A DNA stretch of 35,054 nt from an uncultured Clostridia bacterium (GTDB taxonomy: Bacteria > Bacillota > Clostridia > TANB77 > CAG-508), in the NCBI GenBank assembly GCA_944390335.1, contig CALXQA010000003.1:1-35054 (forward strand). Direction: 5' to 3'. The notes below the pieces were generated by a model. That model ran no database searches, was not told where the DNA came from, and was given only the letters and a program-made list of their open reading frames with translations. The translations under genes and the position numbers were made by a program. Positions 8,684-16,761 of the stretch are shown piece by piece. Position 1 is the stretch's first letter. Each line of letters starts with the position of its first letter.

Positions 8684-9976
8684 TTATGCATATGCACTTC
8701 TTTTTCTGAAAGTTAATAGGTTTGATAATTCTTTTGTAGAATTTTGTGTTTTTGTAGCTTTTTCTGCTTTTTCTTGTGCTATCTTTTCTGCTTGTTTTTG
8801 TGCTTCTGTTTGACATATTGCTTGTTCATATACATAATGTGTATCTTGTGCTATTTTATTCCAGCTGTATAGTTCTTTTACTTTTTTTACTGCATTTTTT
8901 GATACTGCACTACATAGTTTTGCATCAAATAGTAATGCTAAAACTGAGTCTGCTATAGAGTTTGAGTTACCTGCATAACTCTTCATTCCATCTACTCCAT
9001 GTTCTACAATTTCATTTAATCCTCCTACATCTGATACAACTGTTGGAATTCCTGCAAGCATTGCTTCTAATGCTACTATTCCAAATGGTTCATATGTACT
9101 TGGAAATACTGCTATATCTGCACATTTATACATTTTTTGTACTTTTTTAGAATCACAATATCCTGCAAAGTACACTTTGTTTTCTATTCCTAAATTTCTA
9201 GCTTCTTGTTTAAGTTCGTCCATCATTCCGCCTTTTCCACATATTACTAGTTTAGCATCATGATAATTACTTAATATCTTAGGCATAGCTCCTATTAAAT
9301 TTTGTATTCCTTTCTCATATACAAGTCTCCCTACATAAAGTATAATTTTTTCATTGTCCATTGCAAATTGTCTTCTAAAATCATAATCTCTTTCTACTCC
9401 TGTGAAATTAGATAAGTTAATTCCATTAGGTATCACATTTATTTTTTCAAAAGGAAGTCCAAATATTCTTTGTAATTCTCCTTTCATATAATTACTATTT
9501 ACTATTACTTCTGTAGATTCATATGTAAGAAGCCATTCTGTATCATTTATATATCTTTGTGTCTCATCATGTATTCCACTATTTCTACCATTTTCTGTTG
9601 CGTGTATTGTTGATACTATAGGTATATTATATGACTCTTTTAATGCTTTAGCAGCATATGCAACTAACCAATCATGAGCATGTATTACATCAAATTTTCC
9701 TTCTTTTGAAATAAGTTCATTTGCTTTAGCAAGCATATTAAAATTAAGTTGCATTATCCAATCTATAAAGTTATTAGGGTGGATCATATAATTATCTACT
9801 CTATATACTTTTACGCCTTTATCGTCTTCAAAATATGGGGCATTTCCATCTTTATATGTTACTACAGTAACATCATGCCCGTCTTTTATCATTCTATGTG
9901 ACAGGTCATGTACAACTCTTGCTATTCCTCCTACTATTCTTGGTGGATATTCCCACGTTAGCATCAAAATTTTCAT
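8684..9976 (-). CDS. Family 4 glycosyltransferase, glycogen synthase-like
   Basis: This 430-residue GT-B enzyme begins MKILMLTWEYPPRIVGGIAR, with the nucleotide-sugar synthase signature GGIARVVHDLS, then HAHDW near residue 100. In the C-terminal half it has the donor-binding segment PSTYEPFGIVALEAMLAG. The last 40 residues are charged and low-complexity. The ATG at 9976 has an AGAAGGGGG site; an upstream in-frame ATG at 10039 does not. It faces a DUF4912/GH57 branching-enzyme pair across a 190-base divergent region, which suggests synthesis of an alpha-1,4-glucan such as glycogen. The donor (ADP- or UDP-glucose) cannot be told from sequence. Confidence 0.88.
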   Translation of the reverse strand: MKILMLTWEYPPRIVGGIARVVHDLSHRMIKDGHDVTVVTYKDGNAPYFEDDKGVKVYRVDNYMIHPNNFIDWIMQLNFNMLAKANELISKEGKFDVIHAHDWLVAYAAKALKESYNIPIVSTIHATENGRNSGIHDETQRYINDTEWLLTYESTEVIVNSNYMKGELQRIFGLPFEKINVIPNGINLSNFTGVERDYDFRRQFAMDNEKIILYVGRLVYEKGIQNLIGAMPKILSNYHDAKLVICGKGGMMDELKQEARNLGIENKVYFAGYCDSKKVQKMYKCADIAVFPSTYEPFGIVALEAMLAGIPTVVSDVGGLNEIVEHGVDGMKSYAGNSNSIADSVLALLFDAKLCSAVSKNAVKKVKELYSWNKIAQDTHYVYEQAICQTEAQKQAEKIAQEKAEKATKTQNSTKELSNLLTFRKRSAYA

Positions 9977-10098
9977 TCTTTTGCCCCCTTCTTTAAATTT
10001 TCTTTGGTTTTTTGGTTTTTCTTTAAATATTTTATACAACTTTTTTACAAAAGTAAATAAAAATATACAAAATTTTTTAATATTTTTTATTTTAGCTA

Positions 10099-10127
10099 TT
10101 GATTAAAAATTTTCTTTGTTATATTAT
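10099..10127 (+). promoter_or_regulatory. Promoter of the DUF4912/GH57 unit
   Basis: TTGATT (10099-10104), a 17-base spacer and TATTAT (10122-10127) lie upstream of the AAGGAGGAG ribosome site of the DUF4912 gene. The match is moderate. Confidence 0.45.
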
Positions 10128-10166
10128 ATTATGAGTATATTATAACTTTAACTAAGGAGGAGAAAA

Positions 10167-11048
10167 ATGCCAAAAAAAGCAAAAGAAAATGTTACAAAAA
10201 TTAATGTAGAAAATGAAAAAAATAAACCAAAAAATAAAGTTGATAACAAAAGTTCTTCTAAAGTTAAAGTACCTAAAAAAAGTACAGCTACATCAAAAAA
10301 TGTAGCTAATAAGACTAAAGTTGTAAGTAAGTCTGATGATAAGAAAACAGTAAAAAAGACAAATTCAAAATCAAAAACATCAACGCAAAAAAAGAAAAAA
10401 ACTACTTCTTTAAAAAATACTAAAACAAGTAGCAAAACTAAAAAAGTTATACAAAAAGATAATGATAAAAATAAAAAAGCCATATTAGAATATTATGACC
10501 TTCCATATAGATATAACAAAACTGTAGTAAAAGCTTTAGCACAAAATCCAAATACTCTTTTTGTATATTGGGAAATATCTGATGAAGATAGAAATAACTT
10601 TATAAAAAAATATGGTGAAGATTTTTTTAATATAACTAAACCTGTACTAATAGTGCATAATATAACTGATAAATATTCTTTTGAAATTGAAATAGATGAT
10701 TTTGCAAATAACTGGTATATACATGTTAATGATACTAAATGTCAATATGTAATAGAACTTGGAAGAAGGCCTAAAGAACTTAGTTATAAAGTAAGAGAAG
10801 ATTATTTATATATTACATCTTCAAATATGATTGAATCACCTAATGACCATGTACTCTTCTTCAAAGATACTGATAAAGTTTATTTTAAAAATATACACAC
10901 AAATAAGTATACTACTAAAGTAATTAGGCCATTTTTACTAAATAATATTAAAAATATATACAAAGAGTTTAATATTTCAGATAAAGAAAATCTTAATAGG
11001 TTTGATTTTAGTAATCCTTCTTCACAAAATCCAACCTCAAACTTTTAA
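10167..11048 (+). CDS. DUF4912 protein with a long basic N-terminal tail
   Basis: The 293 residues divide into a Lys/Ser/Thr-rich, low-complexity segment (1 to about 105) and a DUF4912 domain (about 108-265) beginning ILEYYDLPYRYNKTVVKALA and including TLFVYWEIS. The strongly basic disordered tail suggests binding to a polyanion or surface, but this is inference. DUF4912 has no settled function; next to a GH57 enzyme a carbohydrate-related or regulatory role is plausible. The ATG follows AAGGAGGAG. GH57 starts 69 bases after its stop, with a hairpin between. Confidence 0.82.
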   Translation: MPKKAKENVTKINVENEKNKPKNKVDNKSSSKVKVPKKSTATSKNVANKTKVVSKSDDKKTVKKTNSKSKTSTQKKKKTTSLKNTKTSSKTKKVIQKDNDKNKKAILEYYDLPYRYNKTVVKALAQNPNTLFVYWEISDEDRNNFIKKYGEDFFNITKPVLIVHNITDKYSFEIEIDDFANNWYIHVNDTKCQYVIELGRRPKELSYKVREDYLYITSSNMIESPNDHVLFFKDTDKVYFKNIHTNKYTTKVIRPFLLNNIKNIYKEFNISDKENLNRFDFSNPSSQNPTSNF

Positions 11049-11072
11049 TTATATTTTTATTATTTGTTTTAT

Positions 11073-11100
11073 AGGTTTTCTAAAAGAAAACCTAAATTTT
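11073..11100 (+). terminator. Intercistronic hairpin between DUF4912 and GH57
   Basis: An 8-bp perfect stem, AGGTTTTC (11073-11080) with GAAAACCT (11086-11093), is followed by AAATTTTTG. It could be a weak terminator lowering GH57 expression, or a processing or stabilising hairpin. Confidence 0.45.
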
Positions 11101-11117
11101 TGTTAAGGACTAAACAA

Positions 11118-12716
11118 ATGGAAAAAGATATAAAAGGATATGTAAGTTTTGTACTTCATGCACATTTACCTTTTGTGCATCATCCAGAAAGTGAAGATTA
11201 TTTAGAGGAACAGTGGCTTTATGAAGCTATTTCTGAAACATATATTCCACTTATTCTAACTTTTCAAAAGTTAGTTGATGAAGGAGTTGATTTTAGATTT
11301 ACTATGTCTCTTACTCCTCCTCTTTTAAATATGTTAGATAATAAGATGTTACAACAAAGGTATATTAAATATTTAAAAAAACATATTGAACTTTCTGAAA
11401 AAGAAATTGAAAGGACTAAAGATAATTCTAGAATAAATACATTATCTAAATATTACTTTGATAGATATTCTAATGATTTACATGTTTTTAAAGACATTTA
11501 TAATTGTAATTTAATAAGTGCATTTAAAAAATTTCAGGAACTTGGGAAATTAGAAATTATTGGTTGCGGTGCAACTCATGGATATTTCCCTATCCTTTAT
11601 GTTAATGAAAAAGCTGTAAGAGCTCAAATAGGTATTGGTGTTCAAACATATTATAAATATTTTGATAAACCAATAAAAGGGTTTTGGCTTCCAGAGTGTG
11701 GCTATGTTCCAGAAGCAGATAAATATTTAAAAGAGTTTGGGATAGAATATGTTTTAACAGAAACTCACGGAATACTATATGCAGACCCTACTCCTATATA
11801 TGGTACTTATGCTCCTATTGTATCACCAGATGGAGTAGTAGCTTTTGGTCGTGACCTAGAATCATCAAGGCAAGTTTGGTCATCTATTAATGGCTACCCT
11901 GGTGATTATAATTACAGAGAATTTTACAGAGATATTGGTTATGATGCACCTTATGAATATATAAAACCATATATTGCTTCTAATGGTGTTAGGGTATCTA
12001 CTGGAATAAGATATCATAGAATTACAGGTAAAACAGAAAATAAAGATATATATGATTTAAGATGGGCTATGGATTCAGTTGAAAAACATGCTGGACATTT
12101 CTTTGATTGTAGAAATTCACAAATAGATTATTTATCAAGAAATATGGATACCCCTCCAATTATAGTGTGTCCTTATGATGCAGAACTTTATGGTCATTGG
12201 TGGTATGAAGGTCCTGATTTCTTATATGTACTTGCCAAAAAAATATACTATGATAAATGTAACTTTAAGTTAATAACACCTAGTGAATATATAGATAAAT
12301 ATCCAAATATCCAAGTATCAACTCCATGTCGTAGTAGTTGGGGTGCAAAAGGCTATTCAGAAGTTTGGCTTAATCCTTCTAATGATTATGTGCATAAACA
12401 TTTACATACAGCAGGAGATAGAATGTGCAAGCTTGCTAAAATGTTTCCAAACGAGCCTAAAGATTCTTTTAAAAGAAGAGTATTAAATCAATGTGCTAGA
12501 GAATTAGTATTAGCACAAAGTAGTGATTGGCTTTTTATTATAACTAATGGTACAATGGTTGATTATGCTAAAAAAAGAATAAAAGACCATATTGGTAGAT
12601 TTAATAAATTATATAATAGTTTAATTAATGATGAGCAAATAGAAGAAACATTTTTACAAAACATTGAAGAAAAAGACTGTATATTTAAAGATATTGATTA
12701 TATGATATATTACTAA
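11118..12716 (+). CDS. GH57 1,4-alpha-glucan branching enzyme (DUF1957)
   Basis: GH57 branching enzymes make alpha-1,6 branches in glycogen-like glucans. This 532-residue protein shows the family start YVSFVLHAHLPFVHHPE, the GCGATHGYFPIL segment, the nucleophile glutamate in WLPECGY (E193) and the catalytic aspartate in PYDAELYGHWW (D354). A helical C-terminal region includes ARELVLAQSSDW. The ATG at 11118 is chosen because AAGGA precedes it; the longer frame begins with a poor TTG at 11064. The neighbouring DUF4912 gene and the divergent GT4 synthase support an alpha-glucan role. A strong terminator follows. Confidence 0.92.
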   Translation: MEKDIKGYVSFVLHAHLPFVHHPESEDYLEEQWLYEAISETYIPLILTFQKLVDEGVDFRFTMSLTPPLLNMLDNKMLQQRYIKYLKKHIELSEKEIERTKDNSRINTLSKYYFDRYSNDLHVFKDIYNCNLISAFKKFQELGKLEIIGCGATHGYFPILYVNEKAVRAQIGIGVQTYYKYFDKPIKGFWLPECGYVPEADKYLKEFGIEYVLTETHGILYADPTPIYGTYAPIVSPDGVVAFGRDLESSRQVWSSINGYPGDYNYREFYRDIGYDAPYEYIKPYIASNGVRVSTGIRYHRITGKTENKDIYDLRWAMDSVEKHAGHFFDCRNSQIDYLSRNMDTPPIIVCPYDAELYGHWWYEGPDFLYVLAKKIYYDKCNFKLITPSEYIDKYPNIQVSTPCRSSWGAKGYSEVWLNPSNDYVHKHLHTAGDRMCKLAKMFPNEPKDSFKRRVLNQCARELVLAQSSDWLFIITNGTMVDYAKKRIKDHIGRFNKLYNSLINDEQIEETFLQNIEEKDCIFKDIDYMIYY

Positions 12717-12718
12717 TA

Positions 12719-12758
12719 AAAAACTCTATGTATATAAAATACCATACATAGAGTTTTT
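12719..12758 (+). terminator. Terminator of the DUF4912/GH57 unit
   Basis: A 14-bp perfect stem (12719-12732 with 12745-12758) ends in a run of T and lies directly after the GH57 stop. Confidence 0.85.
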
Positions 12759-12887
12759 ATATATTATTCTATAGACCAAACTCAAACTAATAGCTACTCC
12801 TGAGAATATTAATATAATTATTATTGTAATTGTATTTACTAATAATAAAACATTTATTCTTTTTAATCCAACTTTATTTTCCTTCAT
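12726..12887 (-). CDS. Possible 53-residue membrane peptide
   Basis: This frame begins MKENKVGLKRINVLLLVNTI and continues as one hydrophobic helix to about residue 34, ending NSMYGILYT. The helix TITIIIILIFSGVAIS resembles the pilin-like N-termini common in clostridia, without a clear cleavage site. There is no convincing ribosome site, and its last codons run into the GH57 terminator. It follows the FGE-like gene on the same strand. It may be real or an AT-rich chance frame. Confidence 0.25.
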   Translation of the reverse strand: MKENKVGLKRINVLLLVNTITIIIILIFSGVAISLSLVYRIIYKNSMYGILYT

Positions 12888-13020
12888 AAATAAATTTTCT
12901 AACTTTTATAATATGCCACTCCTATATTTTAAGTTCTCCTAAAATGCATTATTATTTTCTTTCTATGTATATTTTTTCTTTATTTTTCATTTAAATATTT
13001 AAATAAAGTATTTTCATTAA

Positions 13021-14515
13021 TTAAAATGCAAGTACCACTCTATATCCTTCTGCAGTATTACTACTTCCATTATATCCATTAAAGCTAAAAATTCCCTCTG
13101 TTGTTCCTCCATGGCAATCCCCCCCTCTTATCAAGAAAGGTATATCACTTTGCATAAAAAATGAAGAATTAGAATTAAAAGAATTATTTCCATATCCGCA
13201 TATTAGATATCTCATAAATAGCATCTCCTCTATTTCTTAGAGATAATGAATAATTATTATTAGAATATACCTGATTATATAGCGTTCCTGTATCTTGGCT
13301 ATCATGATTATATATTGTTTTATACTTAGAATTTTTACTTCCATAAAAGTCTGTATCTAGATTTCCTCCATAAAGACTTAATCCTGTATAACCATTATCT
13401 ATATATGCTGCAATATATTCCCAAGCACCTCCTACTAAATCATATACACCAGTTTCATTTCCATTTGAACTTTGACCTTTATTTGACAAATATACACTTG
13501 TGATTGTAGTACTTCCACCTGTTAAATAATTAGAATTTGTATTACATTGTATAGACCTTCCATTTGTTCCGTATTTACTATATGACAAGTATGCTATAGC
13601 TCCCCATTCAGAGCTTTTCATTAAATGGCTATCCCTATTTCTATCATAATAAAAACTATTTAAATAGCAATTATTTATAGATATATTTCTCCAACTACTA
13701 ACAGCAGGTTTGCTTACTGCTTTAATATTATCATTTATTGTAATATTTCCAACATCTATATTAATAGTATCAGTATGAATTCCATTTGTCTCCATACTCA
13801 TTTCATACTTAGCCACCCAAATACCACTTAAATCTTTACTCCAGCCACCATTTCTATATCCACTAGCAGTGTCTTTAGAAAATGCAGGAGCCACAATATA
13901 GTGATTAGAAGTTTCTCTTATACCTGTATTATTTTTAGAAATCCTAGTAAAACTTCCGTCATCATTTATTTTAATAAGTCCTCTTCCATCACAAAAACCT
14001 ATTATATTAGAATAATTTTCATTAGAATAATATATTATCCTATATGCATATCTTGGAATCCATACAAAATAACTACCATCGCTATTTATAGCATTTGCCC
14101 ATTTTTGTTCATCATAATTATACCACTCTTCATCATTGCTTTGAACAACTTGAAAATTATTAATTGAAGAATTAAACTTAATTGGTGTAAGACCTCCTAA
14201 AGATGGCTCTAAAGGTTTTTCTATCACATTATTATTTTCATCAATCCAAACCACTTCTATTCTTCCATATTTTCTATTAATACTCTCATTAGAATTGTCT
14301 ATAATTACTAGATTCTCCTCTTGAAAAATTTTATCATTTTCATTTTGATTATCATCATCTTCTAAAATATTATTATCGATTAACATATTATAATTATTAT
14401 TTGCTTTTTTATAGTAACTACTAATAAAAAATATTAATATTATTGTTAATACAAAAATAATAATTATTACTGCTGTAACAATTATTATTTTAGTAAGGTT
14501 ATTATTTTTCTCCAT
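13021..14515 (-). CDS. Membrane-anchored FGE/SUMF1-like protein with an apparent +1 frameshift
   Basis: The N-terminus has one transmembrane helix (about residues 9-32), then an acidic linker. A domain follows with FVWIPRYAYRI, SSEWGAIAYLSYSKYG and GVYDLVGGAWEYIA, the pattern of formylglycine-generating-enzyme-like proteins often found on clostridial surfaces. The zero frame stops at 13184, three codons after an in-frame CGG (13196-13198). If the C of that CGG is skipped, the frame continues as GYGNNSFNS through FLIRGG to the conserved ending GYRVVLAF at 13021. That gives 497 residues. The family ending lies wholly in the second frame, so the gene is either decoded with a +1 shift or is a fresh pseudogene. 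Function is unknown; sulfatase maturation is unlikely. Confidence 0.75.
13196..13198 (-). other. In-frame CGG: putative +1 frameshift site in the FGE-like gene
   Basis: The codons read AAT ATG CGG ATA TGG AAA TAA in the zero frame. Skipping the C gives ATG, GGA, TAT, GGA and restores the family C-terminus. This is the only in-frame CGG in the gene. Confidence 0.6.
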
Positions 14516-14529
14516 AAAATTTCCCCTTA

Positions 14530-14967
14530 TTATTTTAATTCTTTTCTATCCTGCCTTATCTCTTTTAAAGTATCTTCCAAAGATTTTTCTAATTGTGCTA
14601 ATATGTTATCAGCATATTCTTTTGCCCCTTGAGTAATTTGTCTTGAATTTTCATTTGCAGCTTCCATTATTTGATTTTTTTGTTCATAAGCCTTTTTAGT
14701 AATTTCATGTTCATCTATCATAGCTATAATTCTATTTTCTGCTTCTTTAACAACATCATCTGCCTCTTTTTTAGCTTCTTCTAAAATTCTATCCCTCTCT
14801 TCACTCACCCATTTTGCTTGTTTTAAATCCTCTGGTAATTTTAATCGAATTTCTTTTATTATATCTAACAAATCTTCTTGTTCAATCATCACCTTATTAG
14901 TAAAAGGCATTTTTTTAGAATTTTCAATTATTTCTTCTAATGTTTCTAGTAATGTAAATATTTCCAT
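14530..14967 (-). CDS. Coiled-coil protein encoded with rsmD
   Basis: This is a 145-residue, highly charged, almost entirely helical protein. Its central part (about residues 50-130) is a coiled coil with EEAKKEADDVVKEAENRI, similar to DivIVA-like and ATP synthase b-subunit-like stalks. It has no membrane segment. Its ATG overlaps the rsmD stop by one base (TAATG), so translation is probably coupled. Similar short coiled-coil proteins are found beside rsmD in other clostridia, with no known role. The FGE-like gene starts 14 bases after its stop. Confidence 0.65.
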   Translation of the reverse strand: MEIFTLLETLEEIIENSKKMPFTNKVMIEQEDLLDIIKEIRLKLPEDLKQAKWVSEERDRILEEAKKEADDVVKEAENRIIAMIDEHEITKKAYEQKNQIMEAANENSRQITQGAKEYADNILAQLEKSLEDTLKEIRQDRKELK

Positions 14968-15527
14968 TATATATTTCCTCGCTTCTTTACAAAGATTAAA
15001 TTCGCTCTACCATATTTTCTTTCATCAATTATTGTAACTCCTCTTACATCATTTAATTCTTTTATATCTCTATCTATTTCATCTGTTTCTATAACTATTA
15101 TACTATTTTCATTTATTAATTCTTTATTAATTAATTCCTTTAGAGCCTTAACACCTAAATCTGATTTATATGGCGGATCTATAAATATTATATCTATTTT
15201 CTCTTTAATTTTATTTAGTAATTTTGTATAGTCGCCAAAAAAGACCTCTGCATTATCTATTAATCTTGTTTTTTCTAAATTTCTTTTTATTACTTTTATA
15301 GCATCAATATTGTTGTCACAAAAATATACTTTTTTTGCACCTCTACTAAGTGACTCTATTCCTAAAGCACCACTTCCTGCAAATAAGTCTAAAACAATGC
15401 TATCTTTTATATCATTTTGTAAAATATTAAATAGAGCTTCCTTTACTCTATCTAATGTAGGTCTTGTTTTTAATGAGTCAATAGTTTCAATTTTGCTTCC
15501 TCTTGCTATACCACTGATTACCCTCAT
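14967..15527 (-). CDS. rsmD: 16S rRNA (guanine(966)-N2)-methyltransferase
   Basis: RsmD methylates G966 of 16S rRNA in the 30S subunit using SAM. The 186-residue length is typical. The SAM-binding loop DLFAGSGALGIESLSRGA lies near residue 45 and the catalytic DPPY motif (IDIIFIDPPY) near 115. There is no ribosome site before the ATG. Instead a TTGACA-16-TAAAAT promoter ends six bases upstream, which predicts an mRNA starting at or next to the start codon. The N-terminus MRVISGIARG is the normal family start, so the start is secure. Confidence 0.93.
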   Translation of the reverse strand: MRVISGIARGSKIETIDSLKTRPTLDRVKEALFNILQNDIKDSIVLDLFAGSGALGIESLSRGAKKVYFCDNNIDAIKVIKRNLEKTRLIDNAEVFFGDYTKLLNKIKEKIDIIFIDPPYKSDLGVKALKELINKELINENSIIVIETDEIDRDIKELNDVRGVTIIDERKYGRANLIFVKKRGNI

Positions 15528-15533
15528 AATACT

Positions 15534-15561
15534 ATTTTATCTATATTTCCTTTCTTGTCAA
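15534..15561 (-). promoter_or_regulatory. rsmD promoter, predicted leaderless
   Basis: On the minus strand, TTGACA (15556-15561), 16 bases and TAAAAT (15534-15539) are followed only six bases later by the rsmD ATG (15525-15527). Transcription should start at about the A of the ATG. Confidence 0.65.
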
Positions 15562-15639
15562 TAGAGTTAATAAAATTGTAATATTTCCTTAATATCACTG
15601 TAATACAGATATTTTACCATAAAATTTGCAAAAACAAAA

Positions 15640-15669
15640 GGAATATATGCTAAAATCTGCACATATTCC
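15640..15669 (-). terminator. divIVA terminator
   Basis: An 11-bp stem with one wobble pair (15640-15650 with 15659-15669) lies after the divIVA stop and is followed on the minus strand by TTTTGTTTTT. Confidence 0.75.
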
Positions 15670-15694
15670 ACTATTTTTATTACAAAATTGTAAT

Positions 15695-16147
15695 TTACTC
15701 GTTTTTATTAACTTCTTTTAAAAGCTCTAACTGAGATATAAGTAAAGATTCCATTTTTGCTTTATATACATCAAACTGTTTACTTAAATCATCCAATTCC
15801 TTTTGTTTTTCAGCAATTTGAAGTTCTATACTGTTTGTTGCTTCTTTTGCAGTATTTTGGGCTTCTCTTATAATTTGGTCTGCTTGCTTTTGTGCTGCAC
15901 TTTTAACTTCATCTGCTGCTGATTGTGCCATAAGTAAAGTATTTTGAAGTGTAGATTCTATTCTTGTATAATTTTCTAATTTACTTCTTAAATCCTCTAC
16001 TTCTTTATCATTTTCATTAACTCTTTTATATATTGTAGAATAATCTTTTGTAAGTTCATCTAAGAATTCATCTACTTCTTCTGGATCATATCCATTTAAA
16101 GTTTTTTTAGAGAATCTCTTATTTTCAATGTCTAATGGTGTAATCAT
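15695..16147 (-). CDS. divIVA: DivIVA family cell-division/polarity protein
   Basis: DivIVA binds negatively curved membrane at poles and septa and recruits division or wall-growth factors. The 150-residue protein has the conserved N-terminal lipid-binding segment (ITPLDIENKRFSKKTLNGYD, then PEEVDEFLDEL). Two coiled-coil regions follow, to about residue 145. A GGGGG-type ribosome site precedes the ATG. It is 18 bases downstream of sepF, an arrangement typical of the Gram-positive division cluster, although ylmG and ylmH are missing between them. Confidence 0.93.
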   Translation of the reverse strand: MITPLDIENKRFSKKTLNGYDPEEVDEFLDELTKDYSTIYKRVNENDKEVEDLRSKLENYTRIESTLQNTLLMAQSAADEVKSAAQKQADQIIREAQNTAKEATNSIELQIAEKQKELDDLSKQFDVYKAKMESLLISQLELLKEVNKNE

Positions 16148-16165
16148 ACTATTCCCCCATATTAA

Positions 16166-16630
16166 TTAATTATTACTGTTACTCTTTAGCCAAGATACTG
16201 GTATCTTACTTTTAGTTTCTTCTTTTGAATCTGAAGTAATATCATAGTTATATGGTGCTACTAAAAATATAGAACTAGATATTTTTTGCATATGCCCATC
16301 TAAAGCATGTGCTGCCCCACTTACTACATCTATAATTCTTCTAGCTACATCTTTGTTTACATATTCTAAATTTATTATTATAGATTTCTTTTCTTTTAAT
16401 AAATCACATATTTCTTCTGATTGCTCAAAACCAGTAGGTTGCATTATAACCATTCTTACTTGCTGTGCCATATTTACAACCTTATTATTTCTTCTTCCAA
16501 ATAGTCCTTTTGGTTCATCATCATCTTCTTCATATTGTTCATTTATATCTTCATAGTCTTCCTCTTGTTCTTCGTCTTCTGCTCCCATTCCAAACATATT
16601 CATAAATTTACTTAAAACTGCGTTTGCCAT
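16166..16630 (-). CDS. sepF: SepF cell-division protein
   Basis: SepF anchors and bundles FtsZ filaments at the septum. The 154-residue protein has an N-terminal amphipathic helix (about 1-14, VLSKFMNMFGMG), an acidic linker (about 17-40) and the SepF core from about residue 53. The core includes VIMQPTGFEQSEEICDLLKE, IINLEYVNKDVARRIIDVVSG and IFLVAPYNYDI. AGGAGG precedes the ATG. It is co-transcribed with divIVA from an upstream promoter near 16678-16706. Confidence 0.93.
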   Translation of the reverse strand: MANAVLSKFMNMFGMGAEDEEQEEDYEDINEQYEEDDDEPKGLFGRRNNKVVNMAQQVRMVIMQPTGFEQSEEICDLLKEKKSIIINLEYVNKDVARRIIDVVSGAAHALDGHMQKISSSIFLVAPYNYDITSDSKEETKSKIPVSWLKSNSNN

Positions 16631-16677
16631 TTATAAACAACCTCCTAAATTTCTCCTTCGTGTCTACGATTATACTA

Positions 16678-16706
16678 AGTATCTAACTTTTTTGCATTAT
16701 TGTCAA
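16678..16706 (-). promoter_or_regulatory. Likely sepF/divIVA promoter
   Basis: On the minus strand, a perfect TTGACA (16701-16706), 17 bases and GATACT (16678-16683) lie upstream of sepF. A TATAAT sits nine bases further on but is badly spaced from TTGACA, so the exact -10 is uncertain. Confidence 0.5.
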
Positions 16707-16761
16707 TACCTTTTAAACTATTGTAATGATTATTTAATTTATTTGTAATATTTTTGTAATA

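Noticed and set aside
10148-10483. Minus-strand open frame opposite the DUF4912 tail
   Set aside because: Its Phe/Leu-rich sequence is the mirror of the Lys-rich repeats of DUF4912; there is no ribosome site.
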